From contig JAUWPZ010000005.1 of the NCBI GenBank assembly GCA_030611315.1, positions 1 through 54,779 of the forward strand: DNA of 54,779 nt, read 5' to 3'. This document shows, piece by piece, positions 32,278-42,002 of the stretch; the first letter of the stretch is position 1, and every line of letters starts with the position of its first letter. The notes under the pieces were generated by a model. That model saw nothing but the letters and a program-made list of their open reading frames with translations. It was not told the DNA's origin and did not search any database. The stretch comes from Sedimentisphaerales bacterium. GTDB lineage: Bacteria; Planctomycetota; Phycisphaerae; Sedimentisphaerales; Anaerobacaceae. The translations under genes and the position numbers were made by a program.

Positions 32278-34089
32278 TTACTGTTTCAGCTTTATCAGGG
32301 CCACCCAGTCTTTGGTCGTATCCTGCGGTGGATGGCCTATCGCCACCGGACCGGGTCCTTTGACCGCAGGCACATCGGCCGTCCTCAATGGGCCGCCGGT
32401 GCGCGGATTGAACCACTTCACCGTGAACGTTGCATTGCTTTGACCTAAGTCGAGCCTGGTTGTGCCTCCGGAGGGCAGATATATCGCGTAGATTTGACCC
32501 GGCCTGGCAAAGCAGTAGTCATCCTTGGTCTCGGTTAATTTATCATAGTGGGCCATTTCCGTAAAAGGCAGGTGCTTGCGAAAGAATTCCAGCGCGTACC
32601 GCGTCAGGTCCCACATATGGTCCCGGCTGCGCCAGTCTTCACAGTTCAGGTCGTTGTGTGCAAACTTATACCCGAAATACCACTCGACCCCTGCTCCGCC
32701 TGCCATCAAATGCCCCCACAGGTGTTTATGCCGTACTTCGTCGTGATTGTAGTCGTCCTTGTCCGGCTTGACGCCGGTATGGGCCGGGCCTATCTCGTCC
32801 AGAGAAACGAACCACTGGCGGCCGGCCGAGAACGAACGGTCGAGCCATTTGACCGTCTGGTTGTGCGTATCATTTGTTTGCATCGAAGGTCCGTCGAAGT
32901 ACCTGTATCCCAGCAGAGGAGGATAAAACTCATCCTGCTTATTGGGGTACGTGTGCATAACGACAGGGTGGTCGTAGGGGTCAAGGTTTTTAATATATTG
33001 GCAGAATGCCTTTCGCTGTAAGGTTGTGTTGGTGTTTTCCTCACCGAGGTTCCAGACCAGCGCCAAATGATGGGCGAAGCGGGCGATTAGTTCGCGGTAA
33101 TAGAGCTTACGCTGCTGGCCGAGTTCGCCGCCGTCGAGCCCCTGGTCGTTTTCCTGCTCCTGCGTAATGATGTGCAGCATCAGGCCCAGCTTATCCATGT
33201 GCGAAAATACAATCTCCCACTGGTCCAGCTTGCTGCAGTCGAAGCGGTATTTTTCTTCCGGCGATGTCCAGGGCCAAACATCTTTGCCGTCCCCTCCGTC
33301 GATATTATAGGGGATAAAATACACGCTGTTCATCTCCTTGCTCGCTAAGTAATTCAGCGCCCCAATCATTCCTTTCCCCTTGCCGTTTTTCCAGCTCGGA
33401 TCGTCTTTCTTGAAGTCCTTAACGTGCGGCTCATAGCGATGTATGAACTTGGCGCCGGCCGCTTCGCCTTTGCGTTTGAGCTTTGCCGTGTCGTAGGTCC
33501 CGTCGAAATCGGCGTAAGCGAGAAAGTTCTCCGGGCTGTCGGCCCCGCCCTTCAGGAAAAACTCGCCCGTCTCGGCAAATTGCAGGTATCTTTTGCCGAC
33601 GTATTTTAGCATGCCTTTGGCTCGATGGTCTCGGCCTTTTTTGTCGGTTGGGCCGACGGTAAAAGCCCCTTTGGCTCCGTCGAAAGCTGTGGCGGTGCCT
33701 GCCGCAGGGTCGCTGCTCGTTGCGATATCGCGTCCGGTGCGGAACGAGGTCGAGTATGTCCATGTGCCCGTCTGGTCCGGCACAAAATGTACCCTCCATT
33801 TGTTGCCCGCAGTTGCGCCGGTCTGCGCGGCGCTGCCGTCGGCGGCATAGTAGCCGGGAACTACATATCGTTTTTGGTTATTGGCAAAGGTTACGATAAG
33901 GCGGTAGTTACGGAAGGGATTGGGCTCGGTGTTTTCATTAGTGTTGGGGCCGGTGAAAGTAACGGTGATATTGTGCCACTTATTCAGCTCCCCGGAGAAA
34001 GCGACGCTTCTGTCTGTACCGGCTGCGATACTTTCGATGGCAAATAAAAGACTAATCAAACACAGTAATACCAGCCTGTAACGTTTCAT
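32278..34089 (-). CDS. Secreted DUF5060-domain glycoside hydrolase
   Basis: About 603 residues from ATG 34089, which has AAGGAG upstream and gives a signal peptide (YRLVLLCLISLLFAIESIAA). The N-terminal DUF5060 beta-sandwich (KWHNITVTFTGPNTNE, RVHFVPDQTGTWTYSTSF) precedes a TIM-barrel-like region (FLKGGADSPENFLAYADFDG, NYLASKEMNSVYFIPYNIDG). LALVWNLGEENTNT and WFVSLDEIGPAHTG are placed like acid/base and nucleophile glutamates. A C-terminal beta domain (FTVKWFNPRTGGPLRTADV) resembles the putative collagen-binding modules common in this family. Related proteins are found in polysaccharide loci. Substrate unknown. It is the last gene of a four-gene minus-strand cluster. Confidence 0.82.
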   Translation of the reverse strand: MKRYRLVLLCLISLLFAIESIAAGTDRSVAFSGELNKWHNITVTFTGPNTNENTEPNPFRNYRLIVTFANNQKRYVVPGYYAADGSAAQTGATAGNKWRVHFVPDQTGTWTYSTSFRTGRDIATSSDPAAGTATAFDGAKGAFTVGPTDKKGRDHRAKGMLKYVGKRYLQFAETGEFFLKGGADSPENFLAYADFDGTYDTAKLKRKGEAAGAKFIHRYEPHVKDFKKDDPSWKNGKGKGMIGALNYLASKEMNSVYFIPYNIDGGDGKDVWPWTSPEEKYRFDCSKLDQWEIVFSHMDKLGLMLHIITQEQENDQGLDGGELGQQRKLYYRELIARFAHHLALVWNLGEENTNTTLQRKAFCQYIKNLDPYDHPVVMHTYPNKQDEFYPPLLGYRYFDGPSMQTNDTHNQTVKWLDRSFSAGRQWFVSLDEIGPAHTGVKPDKDDYNHDEVRHKHLWGHLMAGGAGVEWYFGYKFAHNDLNCEDWRSRDHMWDLTRYALEFFRKHLPFTEMAHYDKLTETKDDYCFARPGQIYAIYLPSGGTTRLDLGQSNATFTVKWFNPRTGGPLRTADVPAVKGPGPVAIGHPPQDTTKDWVALIKLKQ

Positions 34090-34114
34090 TTCTATGCTCC
34101 TTATGTCGTAAAAA

Positions 34115-34132
34115 ATATGTCTGTTGACATAT
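34115..34132. promoter_or_regulatory. Inverted repeat upstream of the DUF5060 gene
   Basis: ATATGTC-TGTT-GACATAT, perfect 7-base arms, lies 26-43 bases before the ATG at 34089. It could be an operator or a leader hairpin. It is A/T-rich, so chance is possible. Confidence 0.35.
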
Positions 34133-34219
34133 CTTAAAGGGTATATGCGGACATTTGCAACAGTTTTTTTAACCGGCACATATTTGGCAGCTCAACGCAT
34201 AAAAAGCTGGCTGTAGTAC

Positions 34220-36016
34220 TCATTTCTTGGCGCGTTTGAGGGCTTCATCGAGTGCGCCGTAGCCTTTTTGCCATTCGCTGAGGCGAGTAATGTTCTTTTT
34301 CTTGGCCACTTTCACAAAATCATCGTAGGTATCCTGAATCGACTCCGGCATAGGCCAGTCGGCATTGGCGGCCTTGGCTTTGTCCCGCATCTCGTCCCAG
34401 CGCATCATAAATGTGTACATAACCGGCAACTGCGCAACCTGTACTCGAAAATGCAAATCGCCGTCGTCCCGTACGGCTGCTTCGGCGGCCTTGAGGTGGG
34501 CAAGGCCTTTGCTGAGCGTCTCGAATGAGAGGAATTTAGCCGTATGCTCCGAGAAGCACCCGAGCCAGTCGCCGCTTGCCTCCACCGCGTCATGTGTTAC
34601 CTTCAGATAGTCCCTGATATGCGGACCGGCGGCCCCGTAATAGCCCGCGATGAATTCATCAATCAGCTCTTGACCATTCAGCTTCGGGTTCCACAGCAGC
34701 TTGGCCAGCACCCACGCCCGCAGTTCGGCCATCTCCGCCCCGTATGTACCGTAAGCGCCCTGCTCGAATATCCCCTTGACGTTGTGGTCGGCGAAGAACT
34801 TTACATTCGGCCCCAGCACACGCAGGTTCGGATGCGGCATAACGTGGTGCCTGAAGTTCGTTGTGTAGTCCCAGATGTACAGCCTGTCGCAAATCTTCGA
34901 CCACCCCACGATGTCGTCGCGGAATTTCTTATTTCGCTCATTGGCTAACGGCTTGCTGAATGAACACTCGATACTGCATAACCGCACAATAACATTATCC
35001 CGCGGCCTGGTGATTTTGGGCGGCTTGCGAGTATATTGATAGGCTAACGTACTGACGGCCACATTCGGAAATTCATCCTCGATATCTGCGGCGACGGAAT
35101 TGACAAAACGCAGCAGCGGGCCGGCGGGGCTTTCTTCGGCCTTTTCAATAGCGGCGCACTTACTGCACTGGCAGTTCCCATGCCAATCGTTCTGCGAGAC
35201 CGAAGCAATCGTCGCGGCCGGGTTTTGACGCAGTTGGGCCTTTAGATTTTTGACCAATTCCCTGCGCATATCTTCGTTGGTCAGGCAGAGCTGGCTCCGC
35301 TCGGTTGTTCGCTTGCCTTTTATCTCGCTGAACCATTCGGGGTGGTCATTGTAGTATTTGTCGGGCGGGATAAGCCGATTAAATGTGTGCACAAAGCCCT
35401 GGTAAATATGTTTGCCCCCGCGTTTGGAATCCAGCCGGGGTGTGTGTCCGTTGCTTTTATTGCGCACCGCCCAATCTCCATCGAAAGCGTCGGTCCAGTA
35501 GGGCTCGCGATATTCCAGCGGCGGGGCATACCGAATATTCAGCTTATCCACCTTAACAGTCGGCTTCTTAGGTATAGTACTCACCTTCGACGACCACCAC
35601 CGGCACCCCAGCTCATCTTCAAGAAACGTATAGACCGCGTACAGCGTTCCCCGCGGATGCCCCCCGGCTAATATCAAATCTTTTCCCACCTTGCGAATTG
35701 CTATCCCGTCACTGCCCAGCTCATCAGTCGTGAAGTCGGCAACAGCCACCTTTGCGGCCTCGGGCCCGACAAGCAAACGGCCCTTGCCTGCGAAAGGCGG
35801 ATGAACAATTTCGAATTTTGCACCGGTTATCTGCCCGAGAAATTCAGCCAGTTCCTCGGCAGCGTATTGAACGGGCGCCAGTGCATTTTCGCCAACGGCT
35901 ATTGTCATTTTAGCTGCGCCGTTTTTCGCAATTGTTATCCCCCGTGCTCTGCCGCAGGGAAGGACAAACAAGAGCGCTGCGAAAAATAACGCTATTCTGC
36001 TCATATAGCTGTTCAT
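34220..36016 (-). CDS. Secreted DUF4838-domain protein, probable glycan-active enzyme
   Basis: About 598 residues from ATG 36016, supported by GGGAGGT; an in-frame ATG at 36043 lacks this. The signal peptide is SRIALFFAALLFVLPCGRARG. The N-terminal part (YAAEELAEFLGQITGAKFEI, GHPRGTLYAVYTFLEDELGC) is the alpha-glucuronidase/hexosaminidase-type N-terminal fold. The middle (WFSEIKGKRTTERSQLCL, SVSQNDWHGNCQCSKCAAIE) is typical of DUF4838, including the CQCSKC cysteines that might bind metal. Members occur in polysaccharide loci of Bacteroidetes and Planctomycetes and are believed to be hydrolases without proven specificity. It starts 40 bases after the sulfatase and is probably co-transcribed. 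Confidence 0.85.
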   Translation of the reverse strand: MNSYMSRIALFFAALLFVLPCGRARGITIAKNGAAKMTIAVGENALAPVQYAAEELAEFLGQITGAKFEIVHPPFAGKGRLLVGPEAAKVAVADFTTDELGSDGIAIRKVGKDLILAGGHPRGTLYAVYTFLEDELGCRWWSSKVSTIPKKPTVKVDKLNIRYAPPLEYREPYWTDAFDGDWAVRNKSNGHTPRLDSKRGGKHIYQGFVHTFNRLIPPDKYYNDHPEWFSEIKGKRTTERSQLCLTNEDMRRELVKNLKAQLRQNPAATIASVSQNDWHGNCQCSKCAAIEKAEESPAGPLLRFVNSVAADIEDEFPNVAVSTLAYQYTRKPPKITRPRDNVIVRLCSIECSFSKPLANERNKKFRDDIVGWSKICDRLYIWDYTTNFRHHVMPHPNLRVLGPNVKFFADHNVKGIFEQGAYGTYGAEMAELRAWVLAKLLWNPKLNGQELIDEFIAGYYGAAGPHIRDYLKVTHDAVEASGDWLGCFSEHTAKFLSFETLSKGLAHLKAAEAAVRDDGDLHFRVQVAQLPVMYTFMMRWDEMRDKAKAANADWPMPESIQDTYDDFVKVAKKKNITRLSEWQKGYGALDEALKRAKK

Positions 36017-36056
36017 AATGACCTCCCGAAAGTCGGACTCCATTTTCCCGATTACA

Positions 36057-37559
36057 TCAACCGCTCCTGTCCCATTTTTCAGCCAGCCCTTCGAGACGTT
36101 TGATTATCCGACTGTATTGTGCTTTACCATACAGGTTCTTAATTTCGCCGGGGTCTTCTTTCAGATTGTACAGGGCCCCGTCTTTATCCTCAACTCGCTC
36201 ATCCATAAAGTAAATCAGTTTCCATTCCTTCGTCCGCACCATTACCCGCCGTCCGCTTCTTCGGCGCAGCTCATCGTACATCGAACCGCTGTGGTCGATT
36301 TCGCAGAAACACGCTTCATTCCACTCCTTGATGTCACCGCGTATCAGCGGCATCAGGCTTCGCCCGCGAATCGACTCCGGCACGTCCAGCCGAGACAAAT
36401 CCATCAATGTCGGCACAAAGTCCACCATCTCCACCGGCTCGTCAATAACCTTCCCCTCCGGCAGCAGGGCGGGACAGCTCAAAATATACGGAACGCAAAC
36501 ATTCTGCTCATACAAAACGCGCTTTTTCCAGAGTCCGTGTTCGCCTAATTGAAAGCCCTGGTCCGAGTTAATCGCGATGATTGTATTGTTCAGCAGCCCG
36601 GCTTTTTTGAGTACCGCTGCCAATCTGCCGACCTGGGCGTCAATTAGCGATACCATTCCGTAATAAGTCCCCCTGCAAATCCCAATCTGCTCGGCGGTTA
36701 AATCGAGCCCGCCGGCATAGACGCGCAACTGCTCCCTTTCAAATCGCGGCTTGTTCTTTAGCTCCTCTTCTGTAGGCACGGGCAGCTTGATTGTAGCCGG
36801 GTCAATAAAATACTCCCGCGGCACCCGGCAGGGCACGTGCGGCGCATGGAAAGAAACACGCAGAAAGAAAGGCTCATCCCCGGCTATCATCTGTTTTAGA
36901 GTATCCACCGCAAGGTCGCCTAATCGCCACGTCTGCGTATCTTTCGGGGCATACGGCACAATCCCTCCTATCATCCACCGGTGCGTCTTGATGTTAATCG
37001 GTTGATATGGCTTTTTGTTTTTGTCGAATATTTTTTTTGCCTCGGGGCCTCTCGGGTTGCCGAGAAAATCAATCAAGGCGGGTCTGTCGCCCTTATTTAT
37101 CCAGTCTTGTTGATATGCGTGACGTTTGCCGACGTTTACCGGTTCGATACCGATTTCTTTCCAGGTGTTCAGCAGGTTGGGGACATCCGGTTCGGCATTT
37201 TTCATATAGTCAGGTGTAACACCGGGCGGTTTGCCCATAGCCGTAATCCCGAAGGTATGGCAATAGAGGCCTGATTTCATGGATTTTCGCGAGGGCACGC
37301 AGACGGGATTTTGAACGATGGCAGTTGCGAAGCGGATGCCCCGGCTTGCGATGCGGTCCATATTCGGCGTTTTTGCCCATTCTTTGCCATAGCATCCGAC
37401 GGCGTCGGCCCGACCGTCGTCCATCATAATCCACAATATGTTCGGCCGCTCCGTTTTTCTCCTGCCGCCGCGTTGTTTCGTCCGGCCAAATGCCGCGCTG
37501 CCTGCCAGAGTCGTCCCTATACTTGTCTTGATAAAATCCCTGCGATTCATATTGCTCAT
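36057..37559 (-). CDS. Sulfatase (formylglycine-dependent, arylsulfatase type)
   Basis: 500 residues. A Tat-type leader (MNRRDFIKTSIGTTLAGSAA) is followed by the metal-site start (PNILWIMMDDGRADAVGCYG, Asp47/Asp48) and the formylglycine motif CVPSRKSMKSG, where Cys87 would be converted. FLRVSFHAPHVPCRVP and INSDQGFQLGEHGLWKKRVL complete the type I sulfatase core. It should remove sulfate esters from a polysaccharide in the periplasm. A formylglycine-generating enzyme is not encoded in the window. GAGGG precedes the ATG at 37559. It is 27 bases after the GH36-like gene. Confidence 0.95.
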   Translation of the reverse strand: MSNMNRRDFIKTSIGTTLAGSAAFGRTKQRGGRRKTERPNILWIMMDDGRADAVGCYGKEWAKTPNMDRIASRGIRFATAIVQNPVCVPSRKSMKSGLYCHTFGITAMGKPPGVTPDYMKNAEPDVPNLLNTWKEIGIEPVNVGKRHAYQQDWINKGDRPALIDFLGNPRGPEAKKIFDKNKKPYQPINIKTHRWMIGGIVPYAPKDTQTWRLGDLAVDTLKQMIAGDEPFFLRVSFHAPHVPCRVPREYFIDPATIKLPVPTEEELKNKPRFEREQLRVYAGGLDLTAEQIGICRGTYYGMVSLIDAQVGRLAAVLKKAGLLNNTIIAINSDQGFQLGEHGLWKKRVLYEQNVCVPYILSCPALLPEGKVIDEPVEMVDFVPTLMDLSRLDVPESIRGRSLMPLIRGDIKEWNEACFCEIDHSGSMYDELRRRSGRRVMVRTKEWKLIYFMDERVEDKDGALYNLKEDPGEIKNLYGKAQYSRIIKRLEGLAEKWDRSG

Positions 37560-37586
37560 AATATAACCCTCAACTATATTGTCCGG

Positions 37587-39911
37587 TCAGTTGTTTTTGA
37601 ATGTAATTTCCCAGCGAACCTCGCGGTTTTCGGGGCTGTTTATTGTAACGCGGATTTCGCGACCGGCTTGCTTCGATTCTGCTTTGGTCCCGGGCCTGGA
37701 GGCAGATTCGGTTACAATCACCGAGTCTATCTTCCAGTTTTCGCTCGGCGCAAAGATGCGAAGCTCGTAAGGGTCTTGGCCGACGACTTTCGATTTGCCG
37801 CTGAGCGTATTTTTATCAGGGTCCCACTTTTGTTCGATGACGTCCACAATGCCCTGCGAAACGTGCCGGGATGTACTGACAAGCACAGGCCTTTTTCGCA
37901 GACGACGGATGGCAATAATCCGACAGGAGCTGGGACGCAGGTCCGCTTTTAGTACATCCTTGAAAGGCCCGACGAACTTGTCTTCCCAGTAATCGAAGCC
38001 GATGAATGAGCCTTTTCCGCCGCGAGGCAGGCCGAGCTTGTCCAGTTCGACGCTAATTGAGCCTGGCTCTTTGTCGTTCCAGTTGAACAGGGCGATGACG
38101 TCTTTTCTCTGCTCGCCCGAACCGGCTGTCAGGGTCCATACCTGCGCCGGGTCGTTTTTGAACAGGTCCACAGGTCTGCCGCACAGCCCGTGGTTCGGCA
38201 TAGAGCGTTTAACCACGTCGAGCTTATCCGCGGGCAATCCCGGCAGCCATTCACTGGCCAGATTCAACTGGCCGCTTATCCCAATCCATGAGCCCCACGC
38301 CCGGGCCTGGTCGAGCGTCAGAGGCCCGCGCAGCATCAGGCAGTCGGGGTCATTGTGCCAGATGCGATTGTGCAGGAAATAAAGCCGCGTCCCCATCCTT
38401 GCGCCTTTCAGGATTCCGCTCCATTTTGCTCCGATATCGCTTCCGACGCGCATCCCATCCAGCAGTCCGAAAGAACTGCCCAATGTACGCATATTTTGAG
38501 CGACGTTGCAGCCGAGAATATAAACGTCATCGCCGGATGCCTCGCGAACGAGCTTCAGACCGTCGCGATAGGCCTCGATGTTGGTTGTCGAAGGATTGTG
38601 AAAAACCGCGTCTCCGAGATTGTCATCGCGGTAAGCCGGATTCGGATACAATATCTTCACAGCCATTCCGCTCCAGAGCCCGTCAATCTTGATGTACTTA
38701 TAGCCCCACTGACGGGTTATCCGCCGGATGACCTCGTCCAGGAACGTCCGGGCATCGGGATGGGTCATATCCAGGCAGTCTCCCGCCCACTTCACCGAGT
38801 AAACCGAGCCGTCTTCTTTTTGAACGAACCAGTCCTGGTGCTCTTTGAAGACAGGCCGTTTGTAGTCCCAGCCGAACGGCGTGAACCAGATACCCGCCGT
38901 CAGGCCGGAGCCTGTTATCTTTTCTGCGGTCGGTTTCATACCGCCTGGATAAGGACCGGACGGGTTGTGGCTCGTGTAGTCCCGCCGGCTGACCTGCCAT
39001 CTGTCGTCGATTTGAAGCACCTCGAAGCCGAACTTACGCAGGTTTTTTTCGCAGAAGTCCGCCAGTTCAGCCATACTCTTTTCGTCGCTTGCTCCGCCGT
39101 GGGGGCTGGAATACCACGTGCAGTAGCCGGAGGGGCTTTTGGGCAGCTTGATGTCGTATATTTTAGCTATTGCGTCGGCGTATTCTTCGAGGCCGAGCAG
39201 GGTATCTTCAAACCAGCCGATGGCCAGCGTCTCACCCTCGACTGTTTCTCCCGGCTCGACAAGAAGTTTGCCGTACTCCGAGCGCGGCTCAATAATAATC
39301 CGGCCGTTGTCCTCTTTAGAGCTGACGGTACCCGATGCGCGGTTATGGGTCAGCCATCCACAGACAATCCCGGCATTGCTTTGGGGTTCGGCCATAGCCA
39401 GGAATGTATAGCTCGTTCTGTCCGCCTCGGCCGTGCTCAGCCCGTCACATCCCAGTACGGTAAGAGCCTTTGCCGCCTTGCCGGGCTCGACCGTCATGCT
39501 CACGGGTACGATGTTGTTGACCGTTGCAGTTTTGATGGTATTGTAGAGAATCTGCGTCTTGATGCACAAAAACGGCAGTTTCCTGTAAAGTGCGAGCGTA
39601 TAAATCTTGCCGGAGGGAAAGTTGATACGGATGGCCTGCCCTTTGCCGAGTGAGTCCTTGATTTTTATCTTCCGGACCTTGGCTGTGGCGGGGTTCGTGG
39701 TTCTGGGGAATCGGCCTTGTTTTATAAATGCTCTTTCACCGCGACGGGCAGAAAAAGCCCCTTCGCTTGAATTATAAGAAACCGATAAAATGCCATTGTC
39801 GATTGATATATTTTCGCTGCTGTCTGCCCCTATGGCCTGCTGATTGGCTGATGAACAGTTCAAAAAGCCGCCCAGCAGCATACCTGTCAGGACGAAAAAA
39901 GAAATTCTCAT
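37587..39911 (-). CDS. GH36-like alpha-galactosidase-type glycoside hydrolase
   Basis: About 774 residues. ATG 39911 is chosen because AAAGGAGC precedes it by seven bases; ATG 39932 is 21 bases earlier. The leader is RISFFVLTGMLLGGFLNC. The catalytic barrel follows an N-terminal beta domain: FGFEVLQIDDRWQ, GLTAGIWFTPFGWDYKRPVF, YKYIKIDGLWSGM (nucleophile Asp, residue 417 of the longer frame) and GMRVGSDIGAKW (acid/base Asp 499). Clan GH-D enzymes cleave alpha-galactosides and similar linkages. A C-terminal beta-rich domain ends the protein. First gene of the sulfatase-DUF4838-DUF5060 cluster, divergent from the CcmF-like gene. Confidence 0.87.
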   Translation of the reverse strand: MRISFFVLTGMLLGGFLNCSSANQQAIGADSSENISIDNGILSVSYNSSEGAFSARRGERAFIKQGRFPRTTNPATAKVRKIKIKDSLGKGQAIRINFPSGKIYTLALYRKLPFLCIKTQILYNTIKTATVNNIVPVSMTVEPGKAAKALTVLGCDGLSTAEADRTSYTFLAMAEPQSNAGIVCGWLTHNRASGTVSSKEDNGRIIIEPRSEYGKLLVEPGETVEGETLAIGWFEDTLLGLEEYADAIAKIYDIKLPKSPSGYCTWYSSPHGGASDEKSMAELADFCEKNLRKFGFEVLQIDDRWQVSRRDYTSHNPSGPYPGGMKPTAEKITGSGLTAGIWFTPFGWDYKRPVFKEHQDWFVQKEDGSVYSVKWAGDCLDMTHPDARTFLDEVIRRITRQWGYKYIKIDGLWSGMAVKILYPNPAYRDDNLGDAVFHNPSTTNIEAYRDGLKLVREASGDDVYILGCNVAQNMRTLGSSFGLLDGMRVGSDIGAKWSGILKGARMGTRLYFLHNRIWHNDPDCLMLRGPLTLDQARAWGSWIGISGQLNLASEWLPGLPADKLDVVKRSMPNHGLCGRPVDLFKNDPAQVWTLTAGSGEQRKDVIALFNWNDKEPGSISVELDKLGLPRGGKGSFIGFDYWEDKFVGPFKDVLKADLRPSSCRIIAIRRLRKRPVLVSTSRHVSQGIVDVIEQKWDPDKNTLSGKSKVVGQDPYELRIFAPSENWKIDSVIVTESASRPGTKAESKQAGREIRVTINSPENREVRWEITFKNN

Positions 39912-40022
39912 AGATTTGCTCCTTTTTTTCATTTATCTGTTCGTTATGCAAACTTTGTAGTATACTTGTTTTTCCGGTTAAGGTTTAGAGATTGTTGGAG
40001 TTTTTTCCATGAGGTGATGTAG

Positions 40023-42002
40023 TTGTCGAATATGAGCGATTTGGGTCAAGTTATTCTGGTTGTTGTTTTTGTGCTTTGCGGCTTGGCGGCTGCTTTGGGG
40101 CCGGTAGCATTGAAAGTAGGCGTTGGTAAGGCCGGGGCGCTCATAGCCTGTGCTAAAACCGCGTTTCTCATTGCTGCGGGACTTTGCGTAGCTGCTTTGG
40201 TCCTGCTTGCAGTTGCTTTTCTGACGGATGATTTCTCATTGGCCATTGTCTCCCGGTACAGTTCGGCCGAACTGCCTTCGCTCTACAAGCTAAGCGCCCT
40301 TTGGGCCGGCGCTCCGGGCTCGATGTTGTTATGGTCGGTGTGTGTATTTGTCATCTTTGCCCTGTGGCTGGCTAAAAACAAGATGGATGGTTCGACCTTT
40401 AATGCCGCTGCCGTGTCTATTGGAGCGGCGGTTTGCCTTGCGTTTTCGGCGCTTTTAATATTTGCAGCAGAGCCGTTCGCCACCACTTTCAAGGCGGCTG
40501 TTCGGACCGGCGAGCTTAGCCGATTTTCGATGAACTTCTGGATGATTGTCCATAAGCCTTTGTTGTTTGTCGGCTATTCGTCTTTTTTGATTCCCTTTGT
40601 CGTTGTTTTGGCTTACGCTTTTACCGCAAGCTCTCGGGATTTCGATGTTTATCAACAGGGCCCGCTTCACATAAAGACTCCAAAACACAAACTTGGACAA
40701 CTGAGGCGTTGGCTGCTGTTTGGTCTTTGTTTTGTGAGTTTGGGTATCGCTGCCGGCGCAAGACGAACCTATATTGAGCTGGGCGATTATCGTGCCTGGG
40801 GTAATCTGGAAAATGTGTCGCTTCTGCCCTGGCTTGTGGCTGTTGCCGCTTTGCACAGCCGGGGAGGTATGCCCCTCGCGGACAAATTCAGACGCTGGAC
40901 TATTGTACTTGGTCCTCTGCCGTTCATTCTGTGTATGTTTGTCGTTATTATTACCGCAAGCGGCGGTCGAAAATATCCGCTCTCTTTGGACCCGACCGGT
41001 TTACCTTTGGCTTTGTTGGTGTTTATTGTGTGCTGTGTTTTGCTCTGGCTGGTGTGCATTATTCGTACGCTCAAAAGCATTTCTATCACTCCATATCAGA
41101 AAGGCCCGTTTCGCCTGGATAAAGCTGAGACACTCTCCTGGACAAATATTGTCCTTATCTTAGCGGTTGTGATTATTGCGGCAGCTACGCTTTGTTCGTA
41201 CTTTTCACGAACTCTTCCGGACTTAGCTGTGAGATTAAAACCCACCGGAACGTTTTACACCGTGATGTTTTCATTGGTGGGGATTCTTTTGGCTTTTCTG
41301 CTTGGAATGTGTACCCTGGCCGATTTGCACAAAAAAGACCATAGCTCCGGGTTGCCGGTGTTGTTCTGCATTGCTGTAGGAATGGTCTGTTTTTGGCTTG
41401 TTTGGAAATCTGTAGGAAAATCATTTTTGCTGAGCCTGGCTTGTGGAGTTTCTGTCCTTAGCTTTGTGGCTGTCTTGATAAAGATGTTAGTTGATTTATG
41501 GGCCGCCGGTAAAATCGGTCGTGCCGTTGCTCATTTGGGCTTGTTGATTTTGGTGGTTGTCGCAGGATTTACTTCGGCTGAGGAAAGTATCACGACGCGA
41601 ATGGCTAAAGAAAAGACAATTAATCTCGGCGGTTATACGATTACTTATAATTCGTTTGAGCAAAGGGACTTTGGCGATATAACCAAAGCCGGGCCTGTAA
41701 TTTTCATAGCAAAAAAGGGCCTGAGAAAGAAACTGTGGCCGCATAATATTGTATATCGGGATGGTCACATCGTACCTGAACTGGCTGTCCACACGGGCCT
41801 GCTCGAGGACCTTCACATCTCCTTTGACGAGCGGATGCCGGACGATAGAGTTATGATAACGGCAAAGATAAGACCATTTATGTTTTGGTTATGGTTCGCT
41901 GCGATTTTGGTCGTGGCCGGGTCGGCTTTGGGTTTGTTGTCGGTTAGAAAAACCACAAGACGCAGACGCCACCCCATGCCCACCTCCGACGACTTCTTCT
42001 AA
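40023..42002 (+). CDS. CcmF-like membrane protein with degenerate heme-binding WWD motif
   Basis: About 660 residues and roughly 15 membrane helices. The start is TTG 40023, which has GAGGTGAT at a good distance, or ATG 40032. Order and motifs follow the CcmF/NrfE family: SRYSSAELPSLYKLSALWAG, the histidine in WMIVHKPLLFVGYSSFLIPF (His177), and a second in LVAVAALHSRGG (His279). Between them the WWD signature, normally GGxWxWDPVENAS, reads GDYRAWGNLENVSLLPW. The first tryptophan and the WD pair are not conserved. C-type cytochrome maturation in CcmF requires these residues for heme delivery, so this may bind another ligand or a differently held heme. It lies upstream of hemB on the same strand (120-base gap), which fits a heme context. 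Confidence 0.8.
   Translation: MSNMSDLGQVILVVVFVLCGLAAALGPVALKVGVGKAGALIACAKTAFLIAAGLCVAALVLLAVAFLTDDFSLAIVSRYSSAELPSLYKLSALWAGAPGSMLLWSVCVFVIFALWLAKNKMDGSTFNAAAVSIGAAVCLAFSALLIFAAEPFATTFKAAVRTGELSRFSMNFWMIVHKPLLFVGYSSFLIPFVVVLAYAFTASSRDFDVYQQGPLHIKTPKHKLGQLRRWLLFGLCFVSLGIAAGARRTYIELGDYRAWGNLENVSLLPWLVAVAALHSRGGMPLADKFRRWTIVLGPLPFILCMFVVIITASGGRKYPLSLDPTGLPLALLVFIVCCVLLWLVCIIRTLKSISITPYQKGPFRLDKAETLSWTNIVLILAVVIIAAATLCSYFSRTLPDLAVRLKPTGTFYTVMFSLVGILLAFLLGMCTLADLHKKDHSSGLPVLFCIAVGMVCFWLVWKSVGKSFLLSLACGVSVLSFVAVLIKMLVDLWAAGKIGRAVAHLGLLILVVVAGFTSAEESITTRMAKEKTINLGGYTITYNSFEQRDFGDITKAGPVIFIAKKGLRKKLWPHNIVYRDGHIVPELAVHTGLLEDLHISFDERMPDDRVMITAKIRPFMFWLWFAAILVVAGSALGLLSVRKTTRRRRHPMPTSDDFF

Noticed and set aside
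38355-39653. 432-codon open frame on the plus strand
   Set aside because: Antisense shadow of the GH36-like gene, whose catalytic motifs are intact. The translation shows no recognisable family.
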